DNA from: Microbacterium phyllosphaerae
GTDB lineage: Bacteria; Actinomycetota; Actinomycetes; Actinomycetales; Microbacteriaceae
Length of the DNA stretch: 64,000 nt
Assembly (NCBI RefSeq): GCF_017876435.1
Contig: NZ_JAGIOA010000001.1
Coordinates: forward strand, 3,100,001 to 3,164,000
Reading direction: 5' to 3'
The notes beneath the pieces are model-generated. The model ran no database searches. It had not been told where the DNA came from and saw only the letters and a list, made by a program, of their open reading frames with translations. The translations under genes were made by a program, and so were the position numbers. Positions 9,272-18,457 of this stretch are shown piece by piece (within the stretch, counting starts at the first letter, position 1; each line of letters opens with the position of its first letter).

Positions 9272-10549
9272 ATGCCCTCCCTCGGTGAACTGATCGCACC
9301 ACGGCGCATGGGCAGGGATTTCCGCTGGCTGCTCGCGTCATCGTGGACGAGCAACGTCGGAGACGGTGTCGCGCTCGCGGCCGCTCCCCTGCTCATCGCG
9401 TCGATGACGTCGTCGCCGATCCTCGTCGCGGCCGGTGCCATCCTGCAGTTCCTCCCCTGGCTGCTCTTCGGTCTGCATGCGGGGGCGATCGCCGATCGGT
9501 TCGACCGTCGCCGACTCGTCATCGTCGCCAACGCGGCGCGTGCGGTCGTGCTCGCGGGTCTCTGCGCGTTCCTCCTCACCGGCACCGCGAACATCTGGAT
9601 CGTGCTCGCCACGGCCTTCCTCTACGGCACCGCCGAGGTGTTCGTCGACACGGCGGGCAGCACTCTGCTGCCGATGCTCGTGAAGCCCGCCGACCTCGGC
9701 ATCGGCAACGCCCGTCTGCAGGCCGGCTACCTCGTCGCGAACCAGTTCGCCGGTCCTCCGCTCGGGGCCTTCCTCTTCGCCGCGGGATCGGCCTGGCCGT
9801 TCCTGCTCGAGATCCTCTGCGTCCTGCTCGCGGTCGTGCTGATCTCGCGCATGGCGCGCACTCCCGTGCCTCCGCGGTCGGCGGGCGCGGGCGAGAGGTC
9901 GCATGTGCACACCGACATCGGCGAGGGGCTCCGCTGGCTGTGGCAGAACCCGCCGGTGCGGATGCTCGTGCTCATCATCCTGGTCTTCAACGTGACGTGG
10001 GCGGCCCCCTGGGGCGTGCTCGTGCTCTACGCCACGGAGCACCTGAACATGGGCGCCGTCGGGTACGGCGCGCTGACGACGGCATCCGCCGCGGGCGGCC
10101 TGCTCGCCACCCTGTGCTTCGGGTGGCTCGAACGCCACGTATCGTTCGCGACGCTCATGCGGGTGGTGCTGTCGCTCGAGGTGCTGATGCACCTGGCCTT
10201 CGCCCTCACGACCGCCGGGTGGGTGGCGCTCGTGATCATGTTCGTGTTCGGCGCCTACGCGTTCGTCTGGGGAACGATCTCGACCACGGTGCGACAGCGT
10301 CTGGTGCCGGCCGAGCTCCAGGGCAGGGTCGCCTCGGTCAACATGGTCGGGGTCTTCGGCGGCATGGTGATCGGCCAGGCGCTCGGCGGTGTGATCGCCG
10401 AGATCTGGGGACTCACCGCCCCCTGGTGGTTCGCGTTCGTCGGCGCCGCGCTCACGCTGCTGCTCGTCTGGAAGCCGATCTCGCAGATCGTCTCGGCGAA
10501 GCCGGTGTCCGACACGCAGGCGATCGAGACTCAGTCGAACGAGCCGTAG
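9272..10549 (+). CDS. MFS transporter (MFS_3/EntS-like)
   Basis: 425 residues with about twelve hydrophobic segments. The inter-helix loop AGAIADRFDRRRLVIVAN is the classic MFS loop 2-3 motif, and the overall pattern (SWTSNVGDGVALAAAPLL at the start, VPAELQGRVASVNMVGVFGG near the end) is that of the MFS_3 group, which includes EntS-like exporters and macrolide efflux proteins. The substrate is unknown. It is transcribed divergently from rsmA and converges on tatD: its last 19 bases overlap the end of tatD on the other strand. It separates tatD from rsmA, which are otherwise usually codirectional neighbours. Confidence 0.88.
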   Translation: MPSLGELIAPRRMGRDFRWLLASSWTSNVGDGVALAAAPLLIASMTSSPILVAAGAILQFLPWLLFGLHAGAIADRFDRRRLVIVANAARAVVLAGLCAFLLTGTANIWIVLATAFLYGTAEVFVDTAGSTLLPMLVKPADLGIGNARLQAGYLVANQFAGPPLGAFLFAAGSAWPFLLEILCVLLAVVLISRMARTPVPPRSAGAGERSHVHTDIGEGLRWLWQNPPVRMLVLIILVFNVTWAAPWGVLVLYATEHLNMGAVGYGALTTASAAGGLLATLCFGWLERHVSFATLMRVVLSLEVLMHLAFALTTAGWVALVIMFVFGAYAFVWGTISTTVRQRLVPAELQGRVASVNMVGVFGGMVIGQALGGVIAEIWGLTAPWWFAFVGAALTLLLVWKPISQIVSAKPVSDTQAIETQSNEP

Positions 10550-11415
10550 ACCCGCAGGGTGTTGGCGGCGAGCTGAGCCGACAGCTCGTCGACCTCGAGG
10601 CCGAGCTCCGCCGCCATGAACCGCACCGTGATCGGCACGAGGTAGGGGGCGTTCGGCCGGCCGCGCAGCGGCGTCGGTGTGAGGAACGGCGCGTCGGTCT
10701 CGACGAGGATGCGATCGAGCGGGGTCACCTTCAGGGCATCCCGCAGATTCTGCGCGTTCTTGAACGTGACGTTGCCCGCGAACGACAGGTGGTAGCCGGC
10801 ATCCGCACAGATCCTGGCCATCGCGTCGTCGCCCGAGAAGCAGTGGAAGACCGTCTTCTCCGGCGCTCCCACCCGGGTCAGCGTCTCGAGCACCGCGTCG
10901 TGCGCGTCGCGGTCGTGGATCTGCATGGCGATGCCGTGCTTCTTGGCCAGCGCGATGTGCGCCTCGAACGATTCGAACTGCGGGGCTCGACGCTCGGGTT
11001 CGGTGCGGAAGAAGTCGAGCCCGGTCTCACCGATCGCGCGGGTGCGCGGGTGGGCGGCGAGCTCGTCGATCACGGCGATCGCCTCACTGAGACCGGCACC
11101 GCCGAGGCGCTCCTGCTCGGCATACGCGGGCGCGTCGTTCGGGTGGATCGCGACAGCCGCGAGAACGCGGGAGTCGGATGCCGCGGCCTCGACCGCCCAG
11201 CGGGATGACTCGATGTCGCCCGAGGCCTGCACGACGCCCGCGATGCCGACGGCCGCCGCGCGGTCGAGCTGCTCGGTCAGCGACAGCGGCTCATCGCCGT
11301 CGAGGATCTCGAGGTGCGCGTGGTTGTCGTAGACAGGCACGGCGAGCGGCTCTGGCGCCGCCGGGTATCGGAGGTCCTTGCGGCCGTCGCCGTCTCGCTG
11401 CTGCACGTACGTCAT
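10531..11415 (-). CDS. tatD: TatD-family metal-dependent hydrolase
   Basis: 294 residues. TIM-barrel amidohydrolase fold with the N-terminal metal motif DNHAHLE (H-x-H), VVQASGD, the conserved EIGLDFFR-type ETGLDFFR, QIHDRDAHD, FHCFSGD, and ILVETDAPFLTP near the C-terminus. TatD proteins are 3'-5' DNA exonucleases, possibly acting also on RNA or D-aminoacyl-tRNA. The start is the ATG at 11415, two bases after the metG stop, so it is translationally coupled to metG as in most actinobacteria. Its 3' end overlaps the convergent MFS gene by 19 bases. Confidence 0.93.
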   Translation of the reverse strand: MTYVQQRDGDGRKDLRYPAAPEPLAVPVYDNHAHLEILDGDEPLSLTEQLDRAAAVGIAGVVQASGDIESSRWAVEAAASDSRVLAAVAIHPNDAPAYAEQERLGGAGLSEAIAVIDELAAHPRTRAIGETGLDFFRTEPERRAPQFESFEAHIALAKKHGIAMQIHDRDAHDAVLETLTRVGAPEKTVFHCFSGDDAMARICADAGYHLSFAGNVTFKNAQNLRDALKVTPLDRILVETDAPFLTPTPLRGRPNAPYLVPITVRFMAAELGLEVDELSAQLAANTLRVYGSFD

Positions 11416-11417
11416 GC

Positions 11418-12995
11418 TCAGGCGGTGGACTCCACGCGCGGGAAGAGCGGCGCGAGACCGTTGACGCTCGTGCCCGGGCGCAGCACGCCCCAGGCGCCCG
11501 CCTCGCGGATCGGCTGGTCCTGCAGGCGGCCGAGGCTCTCGGCGGCGCCGAGCGCGACCCACAGCTTCTCGGTCGACTGCGGCATCACCGGCGAGAGCAG
11601 CACGGCGAGGGCGCGCAGGCCCTCGGCGCACGTGTACAGCACGGTGCCGAGGCGACCGCGCTGAGCCTCGTCGCGGGCCAGCGCCCAGGGCTCGTTCTCG
11701 GTGATGTATCCGTTCAGTGCGTCGACGATCGTCCAGATCGACGAGATGGCCTCGTCGATGCGGAACTGCTCGACGGCGGCATCCGCATTCGATGCCGCAT
11801 CCGCCACGATCTTCTGGATCTCGAGGTCGCGCTCGGTGTATGCGGCAGCCGGCGGCACGACGCCCTCGAAGTACTTCTCGATCATCGCGATGGTGCGCGA
11901 GGCCAGGTTGCCGAAGCCGTTCGCGAGCTCGGCCTGGTAGCGGGCCGAGAGGTCCTCCCACGAGAACGAGCCGTCCTGGCCGAACGCGATCGCCGACAGG
12001 AAGTAGAAGCGGTACGCGTCGGAGCCGAAGACGTCGGTGATCTCGGTCGGCGCGATGCCGGTGAGCTTCGACTTCGACATCTTCTCGCCGCCGACCAGCA
12101 GCCAGCCGTGCGCGAAGACGCCCTGGGGCACGTCGAGGCCTGCGGCCATCAGCAGCGCAGGCCAGATCACCGCGTGGAAACGCAGGATGTCTTTTCCGAC
12201 CACGTGGTACGCGGGCCAGCGGCGGTCGAACGTCTCCTCGTCGGAGCCGTAGCCGACGGCCGTGGCGTAGTTGAGCAGCGCATCGACCCACACGTAGATG
12301 ACGTGCGACTCGTCCCACGGGAGCGGGATGCCCCAGTCGAACGTCGAACGCGAGATCGAGAGGTCTTTCAGTCCCTGGCTCACGAACGAGACGACCTCGT
12401 TGCGCGCCGAATCGGGGCGCACGAAATCGGGCTGGGTCTTGTAGAGCTCGAGCAGGCGGTCCTGGAACTCACTGAGCTTGAAGAAGTAGTTCTTCTCCTG
12501 CAGCAGCTCGAGCGGCTTCGAGTGGATCGCGCAGACCTTGAGCCCCTCGAAGGGACCGGTGCCGTCGACGATCTCGGACTCGGGCTTGAACTCCTCGCAG
12601 CCCACGCAGTACAGCGCCTCGTACTCGCCCGCGTAGATGTAGCCGCGGTCGTAGAGCCGCTGGAAGAACGTCTGCACGTTGGTCTCGTGGCGCTCCTGCG
12701 TGGTGCGGATGAAGTCGTCGTTCGCCACGTCGAGGGTCTTCAGCAGCGGGAACCACGCCTCGGTGACGAGCTTGTCGACCCACTCCTGCGGGGTGACGTT
12801 GTTCGCCGCCGCAGCGCGGAGCATCTTCTGGCCGTGCTCATCGGTGCCCGTGAGCATCCACGTGTCATCGCCGCCCTGACGGTGCCAGCGCGCGAGCGCG
12901 TCGACCGCCACCGAGGTGTACCCGTGGCCGATGTGAGGCACATCGGAGGGGTAGTAGATGGGCGTGGTGATGTAGAACGATTCGCCTGCGGGCAT
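11418..12995 (-). CDS. metG: Methionyl-tRNA synthetase
   Basis: 525 residues. Class I synthetase with HIGH at residues 21-24 (PHIGHGYTS), the connective-peptide pair CVGCEEF, the Met/tRNA-binding region WVDALLNY, and KMSKS in GGEKMSKSKLTG, followed by the helical anticodon-binding domain. It charges tRNA(Met). The ATG at 12995 is supported by a TAGAAT hexamer seven bases upstream and by the family-typical start FYITTPIYYPSDVPHIGH; the frame further upstream runs through the neighbouring gene as Arg-rich nonsense. First gene of metG-tatD. Confidence 0.96.
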   Translation of the reverse strand: MPAGESFYITTPIYYPSDVPHIGHGYTSVAVDALARWHRQGGDDTWMLTGTDEHGQKMLRAAAANNVTPQEWVDKLVTEAWFPLLKTLDVANDDFIRTTQERHETNVQTFFQRLYDRGYIYAGEYEALYCVGCEEFKPESEIVDGTGPFEGLKVCAIHSKPLELLQEKNYFFKLSEFQDRLLELYKTQPDFVRPDSARNEVVSFVSQGLKDLSISRSTFDWGIPLPWDESHVIYVWVDALLNYATAVGYGSDEETFDRRWPAYHVVGKDILRFHAVIWPALLMAAGLDVPQGVFAHGWLLVGGEKMSKSKLTGIAPTEITDVFGSDAYRFYFLSAIAFGQDGSFSWEDLSARYQAELANGFGNLASRTIAMIEKYFEGVVPPAAAYTERDLEIQKIVADAASNADAAVEQFRIDEAISSIWTIVDALNGYITENEPWALARDEAQRGRLGTVLYTCAEGLRALAVLLSPVMPQSTEKLWVALGAAESLGRLQDQPIREAGAWGVLRPGTSVNGLAPLFPRVESTA

Positions 12996-13002
12996 GGGGT
13001 CA

Positions 13003-13008
13003 ATTCTA
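13003..13008 (-). promoter_or_regulatory. -10 element (TAGAAT) of metG
   Basis: On the minus strand TAGAAT ends seven bases before the metG ATG, with no Shine-Dalgarno sequence between: a leaderless-type arrangement in the 38-base gap after the oxidoreductase gene. Confidence 0.5.
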
Positions 13009-13033
13009 GGTGGGAAGACGGGGGTGGTTACGC

Positions 13034-14575
13034 TCAGGCGACCGAGACCTGGATGCGGTGCCAGCCCTGGGCGCCGTCGGGCACGACGTCCGCCGGATCG
13101 GACGTCTGGGTCTCTCCGTCGGCGCTGATCGCCCGGCACTCGATCGTGTGCGCGCCGCTCTCCGCCGTCCAGGGCAGACGCCACTGCACCCATGTGTCGG
13201 CCGAGATCGCGGTCGCGAGCTCCGCACGACGCCATGGCCCCTCGTCGACCCGCACCTCGACCCCGTCGACTCCCACATGCTGCTGCCACGCCATTCCGGC
13301 GATCACGGCGTCGCCGGCGTCGATGCGCTGACCCGGGCGCGGCACGTCGATTCGCGACTGCAGCTTGACGGGCCCGCGTTCCGACCATCCGCGGTCGGTC
13401 CAGTACGCGGATGCCTGATCGAACCGGGTGACCTGCAGTTCGGTCACCCACTTCGTCGCCGACACGTACCCGTAGAGCCCCGGTACCACCATGCGCACCG
13501 GGAATCCGTGCTCGATCGGCAGCGGGTCACCGTTCATCCCCACGGCGAGCAGGGCGTCGCGGTCGTCGGTGAGCGCCTCGATCGGCGTCGAGGCGGTGAA
13601 TCCGTCGGACGACCGGGAGAGCACCATGTCGGCATCCGAATCGACCCCCGCTCGGGCGAGGAGCTCGCGGATCGGGTGTCCGAGCCAGCGGGCGTTGCCG
13701 ATCAGATCGCCGCCGACCTCGTTCGAGACGCACGCGAGTGTCACGTGCGTCTCCGTCATCGGCAGGGTCAACAGCTCGTCCCACGTGATCACGACCTCGC
13801 GCTCGACCATCCCGTGGATGCGCAGCGACCAGTCGGCCGGGTCGATCCTCGGCACGATGAGCGCGGTGTCGATGCGGTAGAACTCGGTGTTCGGGGTGAC
13901 GACGGAGGCGAGTCCGGGGATGTCGAGCTCGGCCGCGGCCGGTACCGCCGGGGCGGCGGTGATCGGAGCGGGCAGGCGAAGCATCGTGCGCACCGCCTCG
14001 ATCGACCTGGTCGCGCCGCGAGCGACGTTGCCGATCGCGAGTGCCGCGAGTCCCGTGGCGGCGACGCCGACCGTCCACAGCAGGAAGCGTCTGCGCTCCT
14101 CGTGCTCGGCGCGAAGATACGGAACCGGATGCACCGTGCGCATGAGGAGCCTCAGCGCGACCACCGCCGCGACGCCGGCGACGAGACCGGGCAGCCAGGC
14201 GAAAGGCCCCGCGCCGGGGCGGATCATCGCGGCCACCAGGGCGAGCACGCCGAGCGCGCCGAGGATGGCGGAGCCCACCCCCGCCCGGCGGGACTCGAGG
14301 ATGCCGGCGAGCGCCGCGACGCCCACGAGCACGATCGCGATGCCGGTGATGAGCGCGACCTTGTCACCGGTGCCGAAGAGGGCGATCGCGGCATCCTTCG
14401 CCCAGCTCGGGGCGAGGTCGATCAGACCGCTGCCGATCACGGCGAACGGACTCGCGCTCGGTTCGACGACCGCCGCGACGAGCTCCGCCAGGCCGACCGC
14501 GACGACCGCCGCGCTCAGCCCGGCGGCCGCCGATCGGAGCCTGTCACCGCGCGTCGTACGGGTTGCATGGCTCAT
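13034..14575 (-). CDS. Membrane-anchored molybdopterin-dependent oxidoreductase
   Basis: 513 residues. About five N-terminal hydrophobic segments (residues about 15-190) precede a sulfite-oxidase-fold molybdopterin domain (DWSLRIHGMVEREVVITWDEL, then the cofactor-ligating Cys in TLACVSNEVGG, then FPVRMVVPGLYGY) and a C-terminal Mo-cofactor dimerisation domain (AWQQHVGVDGVEVRVDEGPWR). The catalytic domain would lie outside the membrane. This layout is common in actinobacteria and related to YedY/MsrP and sulfite oxidase; the electron acceptor and substrate are not known. It lies 38 bases upstream of metG on the same strand. TACCCT six bases before the ATG suggests a leaderless message. Confidence 0.88.
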   Translation of the reverse strand: MSHATRTTRGDRLRSAAAGLSAAVVAVGLAELVAAVVEPSASPFAVIGSGLIDLAPSWAKDAAIALFGTGDKVALITGIAIVLVGVAALAGILESRRAGVGSAILGALGVLALVAAMIRPGAGPFAWLPGLVAGVAAVVALRLLMRTVHPVPYLRAEHEERRRFLLWTVGVAATGLAALAIGNVARGATRSIEAVRTMLRLPAPITAAPAVPAAAELDIPGLASVVTPNTEFYRIDTALIVPRIDPADWSLRIHGMVEREVVITWDELLTLPMTETHVTLACVSNEVGGDLIGNARWLGHPIRELLARAGVDSDADMVLSRSSDGFTASTPIEALTDDRDALLAVGMNGDPLPIEHGFPVRMVVPGLYGYVSATKWVTELQVTRFDQASAYWTDRGWSERGPVKLQSRIDVPRPGQRIDAGDAVIAGMAWQQHVGVDGVEVRVDEGPWRRAELATAISADTWVQWRLPWTAESGAHTIECRAISADGETQTSDPADVVPDGAQGWHRIQVSVA

Positions 14576-14581
14576 GATCCG

Positions 14582-14587
14582 AGGGTA
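14582..14587 (-). promoter_or_regulatory. -10 element (TACCCT) of the oxidoreductase gene
   Basis: On the minus strand TACCCT ends six bases before the ATG at 14575. It directly abuts the hairpin at 14588-14610. Confidence 0.45.
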
Positions 14588-14610
14588 ACCCCGGGGCAGA
14601 GCCCCGGGGT
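14588..14610 (-). terminator. Hairpin after the GH1 gene
   Basis: ACCCCGGGG and CCCCGGGGT form a nine-bp perfect stem around a five-base loop, nine bases beyond the GH1 stop codon. No T-run follows; it likely separates the GH1 operon from the oxidoreductase gene. Confidence 0.65.
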
Positions 14611-14618
14611 CGTCCAGC

Positions 14619-15788
14619 TCAGAGCCCGTTACGACGTGCGACCTCGCCGAGCCACGCGAGCGAGGGCTTCGGGGAGCGCTCGAACGTCTCGTGGTCGAAG
14701 CCGATCAGACCGAACGTCGGACGGAATCCGCTGGCCCACTCGTAGTTGTCGAGCGCGCTCCAGTGCTGGTACGCCTTCACCTCGATGCCGTCGGAGATCG
14801 CGCGGTGCAGTCCCTCGAGGGCACCCTGCGTGTAGGCGATGCGGCGCGTGTCGTCGCCGGTCGCGATGCCGTTCTCGGTCACGAGCACGGGCACGCCGCC
14901 GCTGCGCTCCCAGGCGCTGCGTACGCCCATCTCGAGCGCCTCGGGGAAGAACTCCCAGCCGGTGAGGGTGGTCTCGACGTCGTCGGCGACCGGCCGCGGG
15001 CCCTCCGGCCCGATGAAGGTGCGCGTGTACGCCTGCACTCCGACGAAGTCGTCGCCGGCCGACTGGTCGAGATACCAGTGATCGCGAGGGTCGCCGTACT
15101 CGGCGAGCATCTCGTCGGCCCCGGGCTCGCCCGTGGAGTGGAAGGCCTGCGTCGCGATCGTCCATCCGGCCTGCACTCCCGAGACGGAGTGCAGGATCTC
15201 GGAGGCGCGGTGGTGCGCATCGAGCAGCGTGTCCGCGACGGCGAGGTCGGGGTTCGGCAGCCCGAACGCGACGAGGTTGGCCGCATCCTCTCCCCCGGCG
15301 AGCATCGCCGCGATGTTCGGTTCGTTGATCGTGCAGACGTACGTCACACCCTCGAGGATCGGGAGCACTGTCTCGACATAGCGCGAGAACAGGTCGACCG
15401 CGTCATCCGCACGCCAGAAGCCGTCCTTCTGGAACCACTGCGGCACCGTGAAGTGCATCAGCGTCACCGTGGGGTCGAGTCCGTTCTCACGCGCCGTGTC
15501 GATCATGCGGCGGTAGTGGTCCAGCATCGCGCGAGACACGAAGCCACGCTCCGGCTCGATGCGGGCCCACTCCATCGAGAAGCGGTACGAGTTCAGACCG
15601 GCATCAGCCAGCAGACGCATGTCCTCCGGGTACCGGTGGAAGTGGTCGGCGGCGTCGCCCGAGGGCTCGACCATCGGCGAGCCCGGAGCATGCTCCATGG
15701 CCCACCAGTTGCTGGTCGTGTTGTTCCCCTCCACCTGATGGGCTGCGGTCGCAGCTCCCCAGAGAAAGCCGTCAGGGAATGTGAGCAC
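14619..15788 (-). CDS. Glycoside hydrolase family 1 (beta-glucosidase-like)
   Basis: 389 residues from a GTG at 15788 with an AAAGGAG site five bases upstream. GH1 signatures are clear: N-terminal FPDGFLWGAATAAHQVEG, acid/base Glu156 in TINEP, nucleophile Glu305 in VTENG, and aglycone-site Trp in HWSALDNYEWASGF. No signal peptide, so it acts in the cytoplasm on imported beta-glycosides or short oligosaccharides. It is shorter than most GH1 enzymes (about 440-470) but keeps both catalytic residues. As the last gene of the importer operon it argues that the ABC system carries a beta-linked sugar rather than a peptide. Confidence 0.92.
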   Translation of the reverse strand: MLTFPDGFLWGAATAAHQVEGNNTTSNWWAMEHAPGSPMVEPSGDAADHFHRYPEDMRLLADAGLNSYRFSMEWARIEPERGFVSRAMLDHYRRMIDTARENGLDPTVTLMHFTVPQWFQKDGFWRADDAVDLFSRYVETVLPILEGVTYVCTINEPNIAAMLAGGEDAANLVAFGLPNPDLAVADTLLDAHHRASEILHSVSGVQAGWTIATQAFHSTGEPGADEMLAEYGDPRDHWYLDQSAGDDFVGVQAYTRTFIGPEGPRPVADDVETTLTGWEFFPEALEMGVRSAWERSGGVPVLVTENGIATGDDTRRIAYTQGALEGLHRAISDGIEVKAYQHWSALDNYEWASGFRPTFGLIGFDHETFERSPKPSLAWLGEVARRNGL

Positions 15789-15821
15789 GAGTGCTCCTTT
15801 CGTCTTGCGATGGGTCTTCGG

Positions 15822-17546
15822 TCAGCGCTCGGCGCGTGCCGGATTCGGCACGGCGTCGAGCAGCTGCACGGTGTACTCGTCCTCCGGATGCTGAAGCACC
15901 TGAGAGGTCTCGCCGCGTTCGACGACGCGACCGCTGTTGAGCACGAGGATGTTCTCGGTGACGAGGCGCGCGCTGAGCAGATCGTGGGTGATGTAGAGCA
16001 TGCTGATGCCCCACCTCTCGCGCAGATCCTCGAGCAGGGCGAGCACACCGGCACGCAGAGACACGTCGAGCATCGACACGGGCTCGTCGGCGATCAGCAC
16101 CTGCGGATCGCTCGCGAGCGCCCGGGCGATGACCACGCGCTGACGCTGTCCACCCGACAGCTGATGCGGCAGCTTGGCAGCGAACTGCTCCACGGGCGTC
16201 AGGCCCACCGTCTCGAGGAGTTCGAGCACGCGGGCCCTCGCCTCCTCGCCTCGGAGCGGCGTGTAGTTGCGGATCGGCCGGCTGAGCGCGTACTCCACCG
16301 TGTGCAGCGGGTTCAGCGCCGCATACGGGTCCTGGAACACCATCTGCACGTCCTTGCGCAGGTCGCGCAGACCCTTGCGTCTCAGGGTCGCGACGTCGAC
16401 GTCTCCGAAGCGCACGGTGCCCTCGGTCGGCTTCTCGACTCCGGTGATGAGCTTCGCGATCGTCGACTTTCCCGATCCGGAGGCCCCGACGAGAGCCAGT
16501 GCCTCACCGGGTTCGAGCCGGAAGGACACATCGTCGACGGCGGTCACCGGCTTCTCCCCGCGACGGGGGGCCGGGTAGCGCTTCGACACCCCCTCGACCA
16601 CGATCGCGGCATCGGCCCGTCGGGTGTCGCGCTGCGACACCGTGGGAAGGGTCTCGGTGAGGTCGGTGCGCGAGTGTCCCTCGCGGCGCCGGGTGCCGAG
16701 GTCGACGAACCCGGGGATCGAGATCGACTCGGCCCGTGGATCGGCGTAGTGGCTCAACAGCATCCGGGTGTACTCGTCCTGCGGACGGTGCAGGATGTCG
16801 AGGCTCGGCGCGTCTTCGACGATCCGCCCCTCATGCATCACCATCACGCGGTCGGTCGCCTCGAGCACGATGCCCAGGTCGTGGCTGATGAGGATCGCGG
16901 TGAAGTGCTCGGAGCGCTGCAGATCCTTGATCGTGTCCATCACGGCGTGCTGCACGAGCACGTCGAGAGCGGTCGTCGGCTCGTCGAACACCATCAGCTG
17001 CGGCTCGAGCGACAGAGCGAGCGCGATCGAGGCGCGCTGGCGCATACCGCCCGAGAGCTCGCCCGGGTAACGGGAGAGCACCACGGGGTCGAGCCCGACC
17101 TTGCCGACGAGCTCGCGCGCCCTGGCATCCCGACTCTCGCGGGCGACGTGCCCGTGAGCCGCGAAGATGTCCTGGAAGTGGTTGCCGATCGTGCGGACAG
17201 GGTTCAGCGCGTTCATGCCCGACTGCAGCACCATCGCGAACCCGCCCTGACGCTGGCGGCGCAGCTCCTCGGCGTTCAGCTCGCGGATGTCGTGACCGTC
17301 GAAGAGGATCCGTCCTCCGCTGATCCGGGCCGGCGGCTTCTGCAGTCGTGTCAGCGCGAAGCCGAGCGTCGACTTGCCCGAGCCCGACTCGCCGACGAGT
17401 CCGACGAACTCGCCGCGACGCAGTGTGAACGAGACGTTCTCGACCGCGGTGACCGGCTTCGTGCCCGGCGACGCGTACTCGACGGACAGACCCTGGACAT
17501 CCAGCAGCACGTCGTCCGTGGGAGTGTTCGCTTCCATGGCGCTCAT
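15822..17546 (-). CDS. Fused double ATPase of oligopeptide/oligosaccharide ABC importer
   Basis: 574 residues. Two complete DppD/DppF-like ATPase domains in one chain: first Walker [10 protein letters not shown], signature LSGGMRQR, Walker [13 protein letters not shown]; a linker of about 60 residues; second Walker [10 protein letters not shown], signature [19 protein letters not shown]. Such fusions (GsiA/YejF type) supply both nucleotide-binding sites of a peptide/nickel-type importer. The start ATG at 17546 overlaps the stop of the preceding permease by four bases. The gene ends 33 bases before GH1. Confidence 0.92.
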   Translation of the reverse strand: MSAMEANTPTDDVLLDVQGLSVEYASPGTKPVTAVENVSFTLRRGEFVGLVGESGSGKSTLGFALTRLQKPPARISGGRILFDGHDIRELNAEELRRQRQGGFAMVLQSGMNALNPVRTIGNHFQDIFAAHGHVARESRDARARELVGKVGLDPVVLSRYPGELSGGMRQRASIALALSLEPQLMVFDEPTTALDVLVQHAVMDTIKDLQRSEHFTAILISHDLGIVLEATDRVMVMHEGRIVEDAPSLDILHRPQDEYTRMLLSHYADPRAESISIPGFVDLGTRRREGHSRTDLTETLPTVSQRDTRRADAAIVVEGVSKRYPAPRRGEKPVTAVDDVSFRLEPGEALALVGASGSGKSTIAKLITGVEKPTEGTVRFGDVDVATLRRKGLRDLRKDVQMVFQDPYAALNPLHTVEYALSRPIRNYTPLRGEEARARVLELLETVGLTPVEQFAAKLPHQLSGGQRQRVVIARALASDPQVLIADEPVSMLDVSLRAGVLALLEDLRERWGISMLYITHDLLSARLVTENILVLNSGRVVERGETSQVLQHPEDEYTVQLLDAVPNPARAER

Positions 17547-18457
17547 CGTCCCTTCCCCTCTCGCAGGCGCGGATTGGAGATGCCGTCCACGCCGAAGTTG
17601 ATCAGTGTCAGGCTCAGAGCGAGCAGGGCGATGCAGAGACCGGGGGCGAACAGCAGCAGCCACTGCCCGGTGAGCAGCGAGTTGGAGTTCTGCGCCCAGT
17701 AGAGCATGGTGCCCCAGCTGACGATGCTCGAGTCACCGAGACCGAGGAACTCGAGGCCTGCCTCGGCGAGGATCGCCGCGGTCGCCGCCCCGAAGAGCGT
17801 GCCCGCGATGATCGACGTCATGTTCGGCAGGATCTCGCGGAACACGATGCGCGCCCGGCTGTCGCCCGAGAACTGCGCCGAGGTGACGAAGTCGTTGCCC
17901 CGGAGCGACTGGGTCTGGCTGCGCAGCACACGCGCGCCCCACGCCCAGCCGGTGACGACGATCACCGCGATGATCATCAGGATGCCGCCGTTCTGCAGGT
18001 AGGCGGCGATCACGATCATCAGGGGAAGGCCCGGGATCACGAGGAAGAGGTTGACGATGAAGCCGACCACCTCTCCCGCGAAGCCGCGCATGTAGCCCCA
18101 GCTGAGTCCGATCAGCACCGCGACGATCGTCGAGAGAAGACCGGCGGCCATGCCGACCAGCAGGCTGATCTGCGAACCGTAGATCAGCTGACTCAGGACG
18201 TCTTCGCCCGCGGCCGTGGTGCCGAGCCAGTGCGCGGCCGACGCGTCGGCGTTGCGCTCGAACGAGTTGTCCTTCGGGCCGTAGGGCGCGATCAGCGGAG
18301 CGAACACCGCGACGAGCACGAACAGACCGAGGATGACGAGGCCCAGGCGGGCCTTGCCGTTGGACCAGAGCGTGCCCACCATCCGGGCGAACGAACGCCA
18401 CGGGCTGGGAGCCGCGATCCGGTCGGAGGGAACCTTGACATTCATGGTGGAGGTCAT
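17543..18457 (-). CDS. ABC importer permease, DppC-like
   Basis: 304 residues, six predicted membrane segments. It has the DppC-type N-terminal helix ([23 protein letters not shown]), [19 protein letters not shown], and the EAA loop region ([19 protein letters not shown]). It pairs with the upstream DppB-like permease to form the membrane channel. Its start overlaps the stop of that gene by four bases (ATGA), and its own stop overlaps the start of the ATPase in the same way. Confidence 0.92.
   Translation of the reverse strand: MTSTMNVKVPSDRIAAPSPWRSFARMVGTLWSNGKARLGLVILGLFVLVAVFAPLIAPYGPKDNSFERNADASAAHWLGTTAAGEDVLSQLIYGSQISLLVGMAAGLLSTIVAVLIGLSWGYMRGFAGEVVGFIVNLFLVIPGLPLMIVIAAYLQNGGILMIIAVIVVTGWAWGARVLRSQTQSLRGNDFVTSAQFSGDSRARIVFREILPNMTSIIAGTLFGAATAAILAEAGLEFLGLGDSSIVSWGTMLYWAQNSNSLLTGQWLLLFAPGLCIALLALSLTLINFGVDGISNPRLREGKGR

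Noticed and set aside
9343..11208. Open frame of 621 codons on the plus strand
   Set aside because: Out-of-frame reading of the MFS gene and antisense to tatD; no recognisable domain.
14691..17702. Open frame of 1003 codons on the plus strand
   Set aside because: Antisense to the GH1 and ATPase genes, which have clear catalytic motifs; this frame has none.
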